DNA of 64,000 bases from contig NZ_JAELUP010000103.1 of assembly GCF_016424485.1 (NCBI RefSeq), positions 496,001-560,000 on the forward strand, read 5' to 3'. The notes below the pieces were generated by a model. That model was not told the DNA's origin and searched no databases. It was given only the letters and a program-made list of their open reading frames with translations. The translations under genes and the position numbers were made by a program. Below, piece after piece: positions 49,957 to 58,797 of this stretch; position 1 is the stretch's first letter; each line of letters begins with the position of its first letter. The DNA comes from Paenibacillus roseus. Its GTDB lineage: Bacteria > Bacillota > Bacilli > Paenibacillales > Paenibacillaceae.

Positions 49957-51262
49957 CGCGGCGCGATATGTCGAGCATTTGCGGACGGTTGACCCGATTC
50001 GGGTCAACGGCAAGGTGACGCAAGTCATCGGGTTGATTGTAGAATCGGAGGGCCCGGATGCGAGCGTAGGCGATTTGTGCTACATTTATCCGGCGAAATC
50101 ATCCAAACCGCTAAAAGCGGAGGTTGTCGGTTTCCGTGACAACAAAGTTATTTTGATGCCGCTCGGGGACTTGCATGCCATTGGTCCCGGATGCGATGTT
50201 GTGGGGACGGGCAAGCCGCTGACGATTCAAGTCGGCTCCGAGCTGCTCGGCAAGGTGCTGGACGGGCTCGGTCAGCCGCTTGACGGCTCGCATATCCCGA
50301 CTCGGATGCCTCATTACTCCACTTACAACCAGCCGGGCAACCCGCTGATGCGTCCAAGGGTCAAAGATCCGTTAAGCATCGGCGTCCGGGCTATTGACGG
50401 ACTGCTGACGGTAGGACAGGGGCAGCGGGTAGGGATTTTTGCCGGGTCAGGCGTCGGAAAGAGTACGCTGCTCGGCATGATAGCACGCAATACTTCCGCA
50501 GATGTCAACGTTATTGCGCTGATCGGGGAGCGGGGACGCGAGGTACTGGAGTTTATTGAGAAGGATCTGGGTCCCGAAGGCTTGGCCCGCTCGGTCGTTA
50601 TTGTCGCCACGTCGGATCAGCCGGCTCTAATCCGGATGAAAGGGGCGCTCATTGCAACGACGATTGCGGAATATTTCCGTGATCGCGGACTTAACGTCAT
50701 GCTGATGATGGATTCCGTCACACGGTATGCGATGGCGCTTCGCGAGGTAGGACTCGCGATCGGGGAGCCGCCAGCAACAAGGGGATATACGCCATCTGTA
50801 TTCGCGGAGCTGCCCAAGCTGCTGGAGAGAGCCGGGACCGGGCCGACAGGCTCTATCACTGCATTTTATACGGTGCTTGTCGACGGTGACGATATGAATG
50901 AGCCGATAGCGGATGCAGTCCGGGGGATTTTGGATGGACATATCGTCCTAAGCCGTGCTTTGGCGCATAAGGGGCATTTTCCGGCAATTGATGTGTTGCA
51001 GTCGGTCAGTCGCGTCATGAAAGAGATTGTGACCGAGGAGCATCAGGATGCTGCCAATGAGTTGAAAAGCCTCCTTGCCACTTTCAGGGATTCAGAGGAT
51101 TTGATTAATATCGGCGCCTATCAGTCAGGCTCCAACGCAGAGATCGACCGGGCGATTGAATATATTGATGCGATACGGGGTTTTACACAGCAGAAGACAA
51201 CGGAAAAAGTAGATTTCGAGGAAGCAAAGCAGCGTCTTATGATTGACTTTTACAGGAGATGA
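49943..51262 (+). CDS. fliI: flagellar export ATPase FliI
   Basis: 439 residues from ATG 49943 (GCGGAGGAGTGCGG). Walker A FAGSGVGKSTLLGMIARN, Walker B VMLMMDSVTRYAMALREV and GEPPATRGYTPSVFAELPKLLERAG are F1-beta-like type III export ATPase features. Drives release of chaperones and substrates at the export gate. Confidence 0.97.
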   Translation: MSKLDAARYVEHLRTVDPIRVNGKVTQVIGLIVESEGPDASVGDLCYIYPAKSSKPLKAEVVGFRDNKVILMPLGDLHAIGPGCDVVGTGKPLTIQVGSELLGKVLDGLGQPLDGSHIPTRMPHYSTYNQPGNPLMRPRVKDPLSIGVRAIDGLLTVGQGQRVGIFAGSGVGKSTLLGMIARNTSADVNVIALIGERGREVLEFIEKDLGPEGLARSVVIVATSDQPALIRMKGALIATTIAEYFRDRGLNVMLMMDSVTRYAMALREVGLAIGEPPATRGYTPSVFAELPKLLERAGTGPTGSITAFYTVLVDGDDMNEPIADAVRGILDGHIVLSRALAHKGHFPAIDVLQSVSRVMKEIVTEEHQDAANELKSLLATFRDSEDLINIGAYQSGSNAEIDRAIEYIDAIRGFTQQKTTEKVDFEEAKQRLMIDFYRR

Positions 51263-51723
51263 ACAGGCTAATGGGCAAGTACCGATATCCTTACCAGAAG
51301 ATTGTTGATCTGAAAACGAGCCAGAAGACCCAGGCGGAATGGATGTTGTCCGTCGCAGTTGGCAAGCTTCAGCTTGAAGAGCAGTCGCTGGAGCAACTGG
51401 AGGAGGAGAAGCAGCATTGGGCGGACCAGCTTCTGGAGGCCGCTGCCAATCTAGTTGTCTTGTCAGAGCTTCGGGTTATGCAGCAGTATATGGAGCATCT
51501 GGAGGAATGCATCATCCGCAAATCGGGCGATGTCAAGACAGCTAAGATGGAAGTGGACCGCAGCAAAGGCTATCTCACTGAGAAAATGATGGATGAGAAG
51601 GTATGGCTGAAGGCTAAAGAAAATGCCAATGGCCGGTTTAGCCAGATGATCCTGCTGAAAGAGCAGAACGAACTGGATGAAATTGCGTCCGTCCGTTTCA
51701 AGACGGCAGTGCGGCAAGCGTAA
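51259..51723 (+). CDS. fliJ: flagellar export chaperone FliJ
   Basis: 154 residues, almost entirely helical coiled coil (LKTSQKTQAEWMLSVAVGKLQLEEQSLEQLEEEKQ). ATG 51259 overlaps the fliI stop (ATGA). FliJ is the stalk-like partner of FliI. Its TAA stop is the first codon of a dispersed repeat copy (51721-51763), so the C-terminus may have been set by that insertion. Confidence 0.9.
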   Translation: MNRLMGKYRYPYQKIVDLKTSQKTQAEWMLSVAVGKLQLEEQSLEQLEEEKQHWADQLLEAAANLVVLSELRVMQQYMEHLEECIIRKSGDVKTAKMEVDRSKGYLTEKMMDEKVWLKAKENANGRFSQMILLKEQNELDEIASVRFKTAVRQA

Positions 51724-51763
51724 ACGGCTTTGCTGTCCTTCGACGGGCAAAAGCTTCGTTTCG
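51721..51763 (-). repeat. dispersed intergenic repeat, copy 8 (inside the flagellar operon)
   Basis: The reverse strand reads CGAAACGAAGCTTTTGCCCG, TCGAAGGACAGCAAAGCC, GTTTA: about 40 of 43 positions identical to copy 2. It fills the gap between fliJ and the ylxF gene and contributes the fliJ stop codon. Confidence 0.8.
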
Positions 51764-51801
51764 AAAGTGCGCCGGAGCAACGACAAGCGGAGGGGGATCG
51801 C

Positions 51802-52539
51802 ATGACGGATTTGGAAGAAGAAAGAAGTTACAGCATATTTGAGAGGCTGCTTTTCTTCATTACGCCGCTCCTCTTTACAATCATTTTACTGGCGGTCATC
51901 CTCGCGGCTTTTAGCCCGGATATCCGGGGCAGGATGCTTGATGTCGGGAATCAAATACCGCTGGTCGGTAAATTGCTTCCTGACGGGCCCGCTAAAGCAA
52001 AACTGGCTGAAGATACAAATGAAGAGTCCGGCGAGAAAACGGCAGCCGCCAGCGAGCAGGTCAAGAACCTCCAAAGCGAGCTTGCAGTCAAAGAAGCGGA
52101 ATTGAACAGAGTGCTTGGAGAGCAAAGCGCGCAGGAAGCGAAAATTTTGGAGCTTCAGTCCAAAGTGAATGAGTTGACTCAAAATGCTGAAAATCCTGAA
52201 TTGACCGGGGAGCAATATACGGCCGAGATTAAAGACTTGGCATCGATGTACACTAAAATGGCCCCGAACAAAGCTGCTCCGATCCTGCAAAATATGGAAC
52301 TTCCGGAGATGGTGCTCATTTTAAACGCCATGAGGACTGAAGATCGGGCAAAAGTAATGGAGAAGATGACGCCGAAAATTGCGGCGGATGCCACAATGCT
52401 GATGAAGGATTCGGTTTCGGTACGAGATCAGCAAATTGCGGCGCTGCAAGCCAGAGTGAAACGGCTGGCCGGCACAGGCGGCAACACAGCGAATACGCAG
52501 GCTAATGCACCGGCCTCTCAGCCGGCGAAAAACCAGTAG
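51802..52539 (+). CDS. ylxF: YlxF/MotE-family flagellar operon protein
   Basis: 245 residues from ATG 51802 (GCGGAGGGGG upstream). One N-terminal membrane helix (~15-37), a coiled coil (~75-130, SEQVKNLQSELAVKEAELNRVLGEQ) and an MgtE-N-like domain (IKDLASMYTKMAPNKAAPILQNMELPEMVLILNAMRTEDRAKVMEKM). The layout equals YlxF and MotE, a chaperone of the stator protein MotC in alphaproteobacteria; role in Bacillales is unproven. Confidence 0.88.
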   Translation: MTDLEEERSYSIFERLLFFITPLLFTIILLAVILAAFSPDIRGRMLDVGNQIPLVGKLLPDGPAKAKLAEDTNEESGEKTAAASEQVKNLQSELAVKEAELNRVLGEQSAQEAKILELQSKVNELTQNAENPELTGEQYTAEIKDLASMYTKMAPNKAAPILQNMELPEMVLILNAMRTEDRAKVMEKMTPKIAADATMLMKDSVSVRDQQIAALQARVKRLAGTGGNTANTQANAPASQPAKNQ

Positions 52540-52572
52540 GAGCCTCTAATTTACCGAAAGGAGGTGAATACA

Positions 52573-53985
52573 TTGCAAATGTCAGCAGGACAAATGATGC
52601 TAATCGCCTCCACATCTTCAACACCGGGATCAGCGAGACCGGGCGCTCTTGGAGGCACGAACGAAGTCCAGGCTTTTCCCCAGATGCTGGTGCAATTCGT
52701 TCAAGGCGGGGAAACTCAAGCGGGAGGCACAGCGGCGAATGTAAGCACTCTGGCCTCCCTGCTGCCCGGCGAATTGACTTTAGCGAGCAAGGATGGATTG
52801 GAAAATCTGCTGCAGCTTGCAGATGAAATCCGCCAACAGCTTGACCAGCTTGGAGATGACACAGACCCTGCTCAGCTGGAAGAGATGGCTGAAGAACTGC
52901 AAGCACTGCTCTATACCATTATGATGACCCTGCCGCTTCCGGTACAGGAAAACCAAGGACAGGCTTCCAATTTGCCGGAATCATTGTCTGAGCAGGCTTC
53001 TCTTGCTGTGGCAGTAGAGCCGTCGACAGAGCAGGCAAGCGGGCTTGTGTCTGATCTGGAGCCACAAGTTCAGCTGGTTCAAACGCAGCCGCTTGCAGCC
53101 GTGCAAGCTGCCAAGACCAAGGTTGAAGAACTGCTTCAGCAAATTCGTACTGTTGCGGAACAAGGTCTTCCAAAGCAGGTGCAGGATGCCTTCGTACCGC
53201 TTATGGAAAATAAGCTGGATGCCCTGAAGCAATTACTGGCTGCCGGAACAGGCAGGCAAGGCGCCGCGGAGCCGTCCGGAGAACAACAGCTTGATCTGCG
53301 CGGCGGTACGATTCTGGCCCCGCAACATGTCTCCAGCCAGACAATGCTGGCAAGGCTTGGCGGGTCCTTCCATCCGTTATTGAAGCAGGCTTCTGAGCAG
53401 GCAATTCAGAACGGAAACTCCCTACTTTCGGCAGAAGAAGCGGATTCGCGTGCAGCAGGTGCGAACCCGGCAGCTGTATCTGATTTGCTCAAGCCGCAGA
53501 TGACGGCAGCGCCGCAAGTAGAGTCGATGCCAAAGGTTCCCGTGGAGAGATTCGCCGAAAGAATGGAAAATTTCTTATTTAAGCAGATGCAGCTCACAAG
53601 TTTGAAAGGGATATCCGAGGCGAAGATCTCGTTGTTCCCTGAGCATCTCGGTCAGGTAAATATCAGGCTGACGCTGCAAAACGGCCAGCTTACGGCTTTG
53701 TTTGTGACAGATAGTCACAATGCCAAGGAAATGCTGGAAAACCAGATGTCTCAGCTCCGAGCAGCGCTGCAGGCCCAAGGAATCCAAGTGGAGCGTCTGG
53801 AAGTGACACATACGCCGCAATCAGGGCACAGCCAGTACCAAAACGGGCGGGAGCAAGGCTCTGGACAACAACATAATCCGGGCAGACAGGAACAGGCATC
53901 TGAGCCTGCAAGCGAAGACAGCTTCGAGCAAGAATTAAGACAGCTGAGCGAACAGTTTGAACAGGGCATTAATGCAATGGCTTGA
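52573..53985 (+). CDS. fliK: flagellar hook-length control protein FliK
   Basis: 470 residues from TTG 52573, seven bases after AAAGGAGGTGA. Variable, Gln/Glu/Leu-rich N-terminal ruler and a conserved C-terminal domain (LKGISEAKISLFPEHLGQVNIRLTLQNGQLTALFVTDSHNAKEMLENQM...LRAALQAQGIQVERLEV), ending in a Gln/Ser/Glu tail. It measures hook length and switches FlhB specificity. Distinct from the FliK-like ylqG product. Confidence 0.92.
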   Translation: MQMSAGQMMLIASTSSTPGSARPGALGGTNEVQAFPQMLVQFVQGGETQAGGTAANVSTLASLLPGELTLASKDGLENLLQLADEIRQQLDQLGDDTDPAQLEEMAEELQALLYTIMMTLPLPVQENQGQASNLPESLSEQASLAVAVEPSTEQASGLVSDLEPQVQLVQTQPLAAVQAAKTKVEELLQQIRTVAEQGLPKQVQDAFVPLMENKLDALKQLLAAGTGRQGAAEPSGEQQLDLRGGTILAPQHVSSQTMLARLGGSFHPLLKQASEQAIQNGNSLLSAEEADSRAAGANPAAVSDLLKPQMTAAPQVESMPKVPVERFAERMENFLFKQMQLTSLKGISEAKISLFPEHLGQVNIRLTLQNGQLTALFVTDSHNAKEMLENQMSQLRAALQAQGIQVERLEVTHTPQSGHSQYQNGREQGSGQQHNPGRQEQASEPASEDSFEQELRQLSEQFEQGINAMA

Positions 53986-54003
53986 ACCGGAGGTGAATAA
54001 CGA

Positions 54004-54522
54004 TTGAGTGAGGTCTTGCCGACGAAAAACGTATGGCCCAATTATAACGTTGCCAATGTTAGATCAGCGCCGAGCAAGGAAAAAGCGGACACCCTTGGAC
54101 AGGATGAATTCCTGCGGATTCTGATTGCCCAGATTCGTCATCAAGACCCGATGAACCCGCTCCAGGACCGTGATTTTATTGCCCAGATGGCGCAGTTCTC
54201 ATCGGTCGAGCAATTGATGAAGATGTCAGGTGAACTGAAGCTGATGAGGAACAGTCTGGGAACGGCATCAAGCATGATTGGCAAAACGATTGAATGGATT
54301 GAGAATGACAGCCAAGGCGCATCGAAGTTGCAAACCGGGGTAGTGGATTCCATTACGATCAAGGACGGGAAGCTGTTCGCAATATCAGGGGACAGCAAAG
54401 TCAATCTGGATGATATTGTTGCGATCAGAACCGCTCCTGAGGGTGATATTCCGGAGGAGAATGAGGCTGAGGAGGAAGTTCCGCAGCCGGATGAAGAAAG
54501 CGATGATGTAACTTCACCTTAG
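54004..54522 (+). CDS. flgD: flagellar hook assembly protein FlgD
   Basis: 172 residues from TTG 54004 behind CCGGAGGTGAATAACGA. DEFLRILIAQIRHQDPMNPLQDRDFIAQMAQFSSVEQLMKM is the FlgD N-terminal signature; an acidic tail (EENEAEEEVPQPDEESDD) ends the protein. Acts as scaffold cap for hook polymerisation. Confidence 0.95.
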   Translation: MSEVLPTKNVWPNYNVANVRSAPSKEKADTLGQDEFLRILIAQIRHQDPMNPLQDRDFIAQMAQFSSVEQLMKMSGELKLMRNSLGTASSMIGKTIEWIENDSQGASKLQTGVVDSITIKDGKLFAISGDSKVNLDDIVAIRTAPEGDIPEENEAEEEVPQPDEESDDVTSP

Positions 54523-54570
54523 GTAAGGACGCTTCAAAACACTACAGTTTAAGAGAGGATGAACTCGTAC

Positions 54571-55392
54571 ATGTTAAGATCGATGTATTCGGGTGTATCT
54601 GGAATGCGCGGTTTTCAAACCAAGCTGGATGTAATCGGAAATAACGTGGCGAATGTCAATACAATAGGCTTCAAAGCTGGTCGTGTCATGTTCAAAGATA
54701 TCTTGAGCCAGACAGTATCCGGTGTAACAGCGCCTGTAGACGGAGTGACTGGCGGTATCAATGCCAAACAGGTTGGGCTGGGTGTTACAGTCGGTTCAAT
54801 TGATGTGATTCATACGCCAGGCAGTGATATGACGACAAATGTTCCAACAGACTTGCGGATTGACGGTGACGGATTTTTTGCCGTACGTGCGACAGAGGAA
54901 CAAGAAACGCCTTATTTGACGCGTGCCGGTGATTTTCGTTTGGATGCCAACCGCCAGCTTGTCAATGGCGACGGCGGGTTCCTGTTGAGCACTGACGGAG
55001 AGCCGATTGTACTGGATGAAGCTGTAACGGCGTTCTCTATTTCTCAGAACGGGTCCATAATTGCAATTAATGCCGATGGGTCCAGTGAAGATACCAATAT
55101 CCGGATTGCCATCGTCAAGGTTGTAAACCCTGGCGGCCTACAAAAAATCGGCGGCAACCTCTACCGGCTTACTCCTAACGCAAACCCGGAGGGAGAGTTT
55201 GAGTACTTGGAAGCTAACAATGCCGAAGCGGGAACAGGAGCTATCATTGCTGGTCACCTGGAAATGTCCAACGTTGATCTGACCTCGGAGTTTACCGAGA
55301 TGATTGTTGCCCAGCGCGGTTTCCAGTCCAATTCGAGGATTATTACGACTTCAGATGAGATTCTGCAAGAAGTTGTCAACCTGAAACGATAA
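54571..55392 (+). CDS. flgE: flagellar hook protein FlgE (FlgE/F/G family)
   Basis: 273 residues from ATG 54571 (MLRSMYSGVSGMRGFQTKLDVIGNNVANVNT). Rod/hook domains at both ends, with C-terminal LEMSNVDLTSEFTEMIVAQRGFQSNSRIITTSDEILQEVVNLKR. The position after flgD and the short form match the B. subtilis hook protein FlgE, formerly annotated FlgG. An upstream ATG at 54559 lies on the ribosome binding site. Confidence 0.92.
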   Translation: MLRSMYSGVSGMRGFQTKLDVIGNNVANVNTIGFKAGRVMFKDILSQTVSGVTAPVDGVTGGINAKQVGLGVTVGSIDVIHTPGSDMTTNVPTDLRIDGDGFFAVRATEEQETPYLTRAGDFRLDANRQLVNGDGGFLLSTDGEPIVLDEAVTAFSISQNGSIIAINADGSSEDTNIRIAIVKVVNPGGLQKIGGNLYRLTPNANPEGEFEYLEANNAEAGTGAIIAGHLEMSNVDLTSEFTEMIVAQRGFQSNSRIITTSDEILQEVVNLKR

Positions 55393-55467
55393 TTCAATAG
55401 TTGATCGGTCCGGGGAAGGCTGAAAGCTGTGTGTCTTCCTCGGAACTGAAAACTTGGGGGGTAAGCC

Positions 55468-55695
55468 ATGATAGCAATGACGCGGTTAAACGGTACAGAG
55501 CTTATCATTAACGCGCTGCTGATTGAATCGATCGAGGAGGTTCCGGATACGCTGATAACCCTGACAACGGGGAAAAAAATTGTAGCTTTGGAAAGCGCAG
55601 CTGAGATTACTTCAAGGATTCAACATTACCTTCGCCAGATTGGGCTAGTTGCGGCGGGGACTAGGATGGAACAAACGGAGGGACCTTCTTCATGA
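55468..55695 (+). CDS. flbD: FlbD/SwrD family flagellar protein
   Basis: 75 residues; MTRLNGTELIINALLIESIEEVPDTLITLTTGKKIVALES is the FlbD family core. In B. subtilis SwrD supports flagellar motor power and swarming. ATG 55468 behind TTGGGGGG; ATG 55477 is possible. Its stop overlaps the fliL start (ATGA). Confidence 0.92.
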   Translation: MIAMTRLNGTELIINALLIESIEEVPDTLITLTTGKKIVALESAAEITSRIQHYLRQIGLVAAGTRMEQTEGPSS

Positions 55696-56174
55696 AAAAA
55701 ATGCTGCCTTGGATAATCACAATTTTGCTGGCGATTACTTTAATTGCAGTTGTTGCGGTCTTCCTGTTCAATCAACTTTTCAACGGAAGCTCCGGCAATG
55801 ATGCATTGGATGCCAAGCAAAGCGTGAATGGCGTCCATGCAGAGAAATTAAGCGCCAACAAACGGGTAGAATTGACAAGCGTCATGTCGGATATCAAAAC
55901 GAATCTGGCTGACCCCAGTTATATCGCCGTAATGGGACTGGCATTCCAACTCGATAAAAAATCGACGAAGGAGGATTTTGATAAGATTAAAGATATTCAA
56001 ATCAAGCCGATCATTTTGAGAGTGCTGTCTGATTTGAAGCCGGAAGAGCTGAATGGCTCCAAGGGTAAAGATGCTATGAGCGCGAAACTGATCAATCTAA
56101 TCAATCCTGTTCTTCCAACTGGAAAGCTTGTGAACATAGAAGTAATAGAGTTTATGATACAACCGTTATACTAG
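55692..56174 (+). CDS. fliL: flagellar basal body-associated protein FliL
   Basis: 160 residues with an N-terminal membrane anchor (~7-27, WIITILLAITLIAVVAVFLF) and an extracellular domain ending in INPVLPTGKLVNIEVIEFMIQ, typical FliL. Supports stator function. ATG overlaps the flbD stop. Confidence 0.92.
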   Translation: MKKMLPWIITILLAITLIAVVAVFLFNQLFNGSSGNDALDAKQSVNGVHAEKLSANKRVELTSVMSDIKTNLADPSYIAVMGLAFQLDKKSTKEDFDKIKDIQIKPIILRVLSDLKPEELNGSKGKDAMSAKLINLINPVLPTGKLVNIEVIEFMIQPLY

Positions 56175-56205
56175 CAGCTACTTTTTTTAAAGAGGGGGGA
56201 GAGGA

Positions 56206-57207
56206 TTGGTTGATGTATTATCGCAAAATGAAATCGACGCGCTTTTAGCGGCTCTGTCTTCCGGCGAGATGGATGCGGAGGAGCTCAAGAAGGAAGAGAC
56301 GCAGAAGAAAATACGTACGTATGATTTCAAGCGTGCAGTCCGCTTCTCTAAAGACCATATTCGAAGCCTGACCAGAATTCATGAAAACTTTGCCCGTTAT
56401 CTGACGACGTATTTCTCGGCTCAGCTTCGGACTTTCGTACAAATCAATGTCGTTCAGGTCGAGCAGCTTCCTTATGATGAGTTTATCCGTTCGATTCCGA
56501 AAATGACGGTTTTGAATATATTTGAAGCGGAGCCCCTGGAAGGCCGAATGGTGTTGGAGGTGCATCCCAATGTCGCGTATGCGATGCTGGACCGGCTCCT
56601 TGGCGGTCAGGGAACAGCTCCCTCAAAAATCAACGCGCTGACGGAAATCGAGACCACTGTCATGGAACGTATTTTCAGCCGGGCTTTTGAGAGCCTGCAG
56701 GAAGCGTGGAAGACTGTCATTGATATCTCACCGCGAATGGAAGCACTCGAGACCAATCCGCAATTTATGCAGATAGTTTCGCCCAATGAGACGATTGCCC
56801 TGATCTCGCTGAGCACTAAAATTGGAGAGACAACGGGCATGATTAACCTGTGTATCCCGCATGTCGTAATTGAACCGATCATGCCGAGATTGTCCGTCCA
56901 TCACTGGTTTGTATCCCAGAAAAAATCAAGAGCTCCCGGCGAGCAGGAGATGTTGGAGCAGCGGGTTAACCGTGCGAAGTTGAATATTGTCGCCGAACTT
57001 GGTCAGTCTAGTGTAACCATTCATGAATTTTTGGGACTATCGGTAGGTGATGTCATATCGCTAGATCGGTCATTGGATGAAGGACTGCATATTAAAGTAG
57101 GTGATAAATTAAAGTTTATCGGCAGCCCCGGCTCGGTAAAAGATCGGCTGGCCGTGCAGATTGACGAGATTGTCAGCGAAGGAGTAGAGGAAGAAAATGA
57201 CGAGTAA
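56206..57207 (+). CDS. fliM: flagellar motor switch protein FliM
   Basis: 333 residues from TTG 56206. N-terminal CheY-binding motif VLSQNEIDALLAAL, CheC-like middle domain, and SpoA C-terminal domain (LGQSSVTIHEFLGLSVGDVISLDRSLDEGLHIKVGDKLKFIGSPG). The start lies behind GGGGGGAGAGGA. Overlaps fliY by 11 bp. Confidence 0.97.
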   Translation: MVDVLSQNEIDALLAALSSGEMDAEELKKEETQKKIRTYDFKRAVRFSKDHIRSLTRIHENFARYLTTYFSAQLRTFVQINVVQVEQLPYDEFIRSIPKMTVLNIFEAEPLEGRMVLEVHPNVAYAMLDRLLGGQGTAPSKINALTEIETTVMERIFSRAFESLQEAWKTVIDISPRMEALETNPQFMQIVSPNETIALISLSTKIGETTGMINLCIPHVVIEPIMPRLSVHHWFVSQKKSRAPGEQEMLEQRVNRAKLNIVAELGQSSVTIHEFLGLSVGDVISLDRSLDEGLHIKVGDKLKFIGSPGSVKDRLAVQIDEIVSEGVEEENDE

Positions 57208-58411
57208 AGATTATTTATCCCAGGAGGAAATTGACGCTCTGCTTCGTCAGTCTGCGGGGGAAATGGAAAGTAGCGAAAAAACGGCGGAAACAGAGGAATT
57301 CAAGCCTGAAAATTATATCAGCTCGATTGAGTCCGATGCTCTTGGGGAGATTGGTAACATTACCTTCGGGAGCGCAGCGACTGCCCTCTCAACCCTGCTG
57401 GGCAAAAAGGTGGATATTACAACGCCGAAAGTTTCGGTCATCCGCAGAGAGGATCTCGAACGCGAGTTTCCTAAGCCGCATGTTGCCGTTCATGTTCATT
57501 ACGTGGAAGGTTTTCAAGGCATTAACTCGCTCGTTATCAAGACCAAGGATGCGCAGGTTATCGCCGATTTGATGCTTGGTGGTGAAGGCGAGATCCAGGA
57601 TGAAAGTTTGAATGAAATTCATGTCAGCGCCGTGCAGGAAGCGATGAACCAGATGATGGGCTCATCCGCTACCTCAATGTCTACCATTTTCAATCGATTT
57701 GTCAATATTTCGCCTCCAGGCATTAATATTTTGGATGTGAACAGCGGGGAAGGCGTAGGCAATTTGCCTCCTGTAGATGTCTTTATCAAAATTTCTTTTG
57801 ATCTTCGCATTGGCGAACTGATCGATTCTACGATCATGCAGCTTCTGCCGGTAGCTTTCGCTAAGGAAATGGTAGCCACCTTGATAGGCGGGGCGGGTGA
57901 ATCCGAGCCAGTCTCTCAGGAGGCAGCCGTGTTTGAAGAGCCGGAACGAAGCTATGCGCCGCCTGCTGCTGCCTATCAGGAGCCGCCTGTACCTTCTTTT
58001 GTATCGCCGCAAGAGCAGCTGTTTGCTGCGCCGGCGCCGGCGCAGCATGCGCAAGGTCCAAATACATATGGGGCAATGCCGGGGCGGAATGTGAACGTTC
58101 AGCCTGTGCAATTCTCCGGTTTCCAAAGCGCGTCTTACACTCAGGCAGATGACACGAACTTGAATTTATTGCTCGACATACCGCTAAAAGTCACGGTAGA
58201 ATTAGGAAGAACAAAGAAACAGATCAAGGAGATTCTTGAGCTTTCCCAAGGCTCCATAATTGAGCTGGACAAGCTGGCAGGTGAACCGGTCGATATTCTG
58301 GTGAATAACAAGCTCATTGCCAAAGGCGAGGTTGTTGTTATTGATGAGAACTTCGGTGTCAGGGTTACCGATATTGTTAGTCAGTGGGATCGAATTCAGA
58401 AACTTCAATAA
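57197..58411 (+). CDS. fliY: flagellar motor switch phosphatase FliY
   Basis: 404 residues: N-terminal YLSQEEIDALLRQ (CheY-P-binding), two CheC-type E-x2-N phosphatase motifs (ALGEIGNITFGSAATALS; AVQEAMNQMMGSSATSMS), a Pro/Ala/Gln-rich linker (~235-310), and a C-terminal SpoA/FliN domain (LLDIPLKVTVELGRTKKQIKEILELSQGSIIELDKLAGEPVD). Rotor-located CheY-P phosphatase of Gram-positives. Confidence 0.96.
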   Translation: MTSKDYLSQEEIDALLRQSAGEMESSEKTAETEEFKPENYISSIESDALGEIGNITFGSAATALSTLLGKKVDITTPKVSVIRREDLEREFPKPHVAVHVHYVEGFQGINSLVIKTKDAQVIADLMLGGEGEIQDESLNEIHVSAVQEAMNQMMGSSATSMSTIFNRFVNISPPGINILDVNSGEGVGNLPPVDVFIKISFDLRIGELIDSTIMQLLPVAFAKEMVATLIGGAGESEPVSQEAAVFEEPERSYAPPAAAYQEPPVPSFVSPQEQLFAAPAPAQHAQGPNTYGAMPGRNVNVQPVQFSGFQSASYTQADDTNLNLLLDIPLKVTVELGRTKKQIKEILELSQGSIIELDKLAGEPVDILVNNKLIAKGEVVVIDENFGVRVTDIVSQWDRIQKLQ

Positions 58412-58429
58412 CCGGGAGGAAAATAACAA

Positions 58430-58792
58430 ATGGCAAACCGTATTTTAATCGTAGACGATGCAGCATTTATGAGAATGATGATCCGGGACATTCTCTCCAA
58501 AAACGGCTACGAGGTAGTAGGAGAGGGCCAGGATGGCACTCAAGCGATAGAAAAATTCAAAGAGCTTAAGCCCGACTTGATTACGATGGACATTACGATG
58601 CCTGAAATGGACGGCATCGCTGCCCTTAAAGAAATTAAAAAGCTCGACCCTAATGCAAAAGTAATTATGTGTTCTGCGATGGGACAGCAAGCGATGGTTA
58701 TTGATGCGATTCAAGCCGGCGCCAAGGACTTTATTGTGAAGCCATTCCAGGCGGACCGTGTTATTGAAGCAATCAAGAAAACCTTAGGTTAA
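58430..58792 (+). CDS. cheY: chemotaxis response regulator CheY
   Basis: 120-residue single receiver: acidic pocket VDDAAFMR, phospho-acceptor Asp in LITMDITMPEMDG, Thr/Ser region MCSAMGQQAMV and Lys in IVKPF. Diffuses from CheA to the switch proteins FliM/FliY. ATG 58430 follows CCGGGAGG. Confidence 0.97.
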   Translation: MANRILIVDDAAFMRMMIRDILSKNGYEVVGEGQDGTQAIEKFKELKPDLITMDITMPEMDGIAALKEIKKLDPNAKVIMCSAMGQQAMVIDAIQAGAKDFIVKPFQADRVIEAIKKTLG

Positions 58793-58797
58793 TTCCT

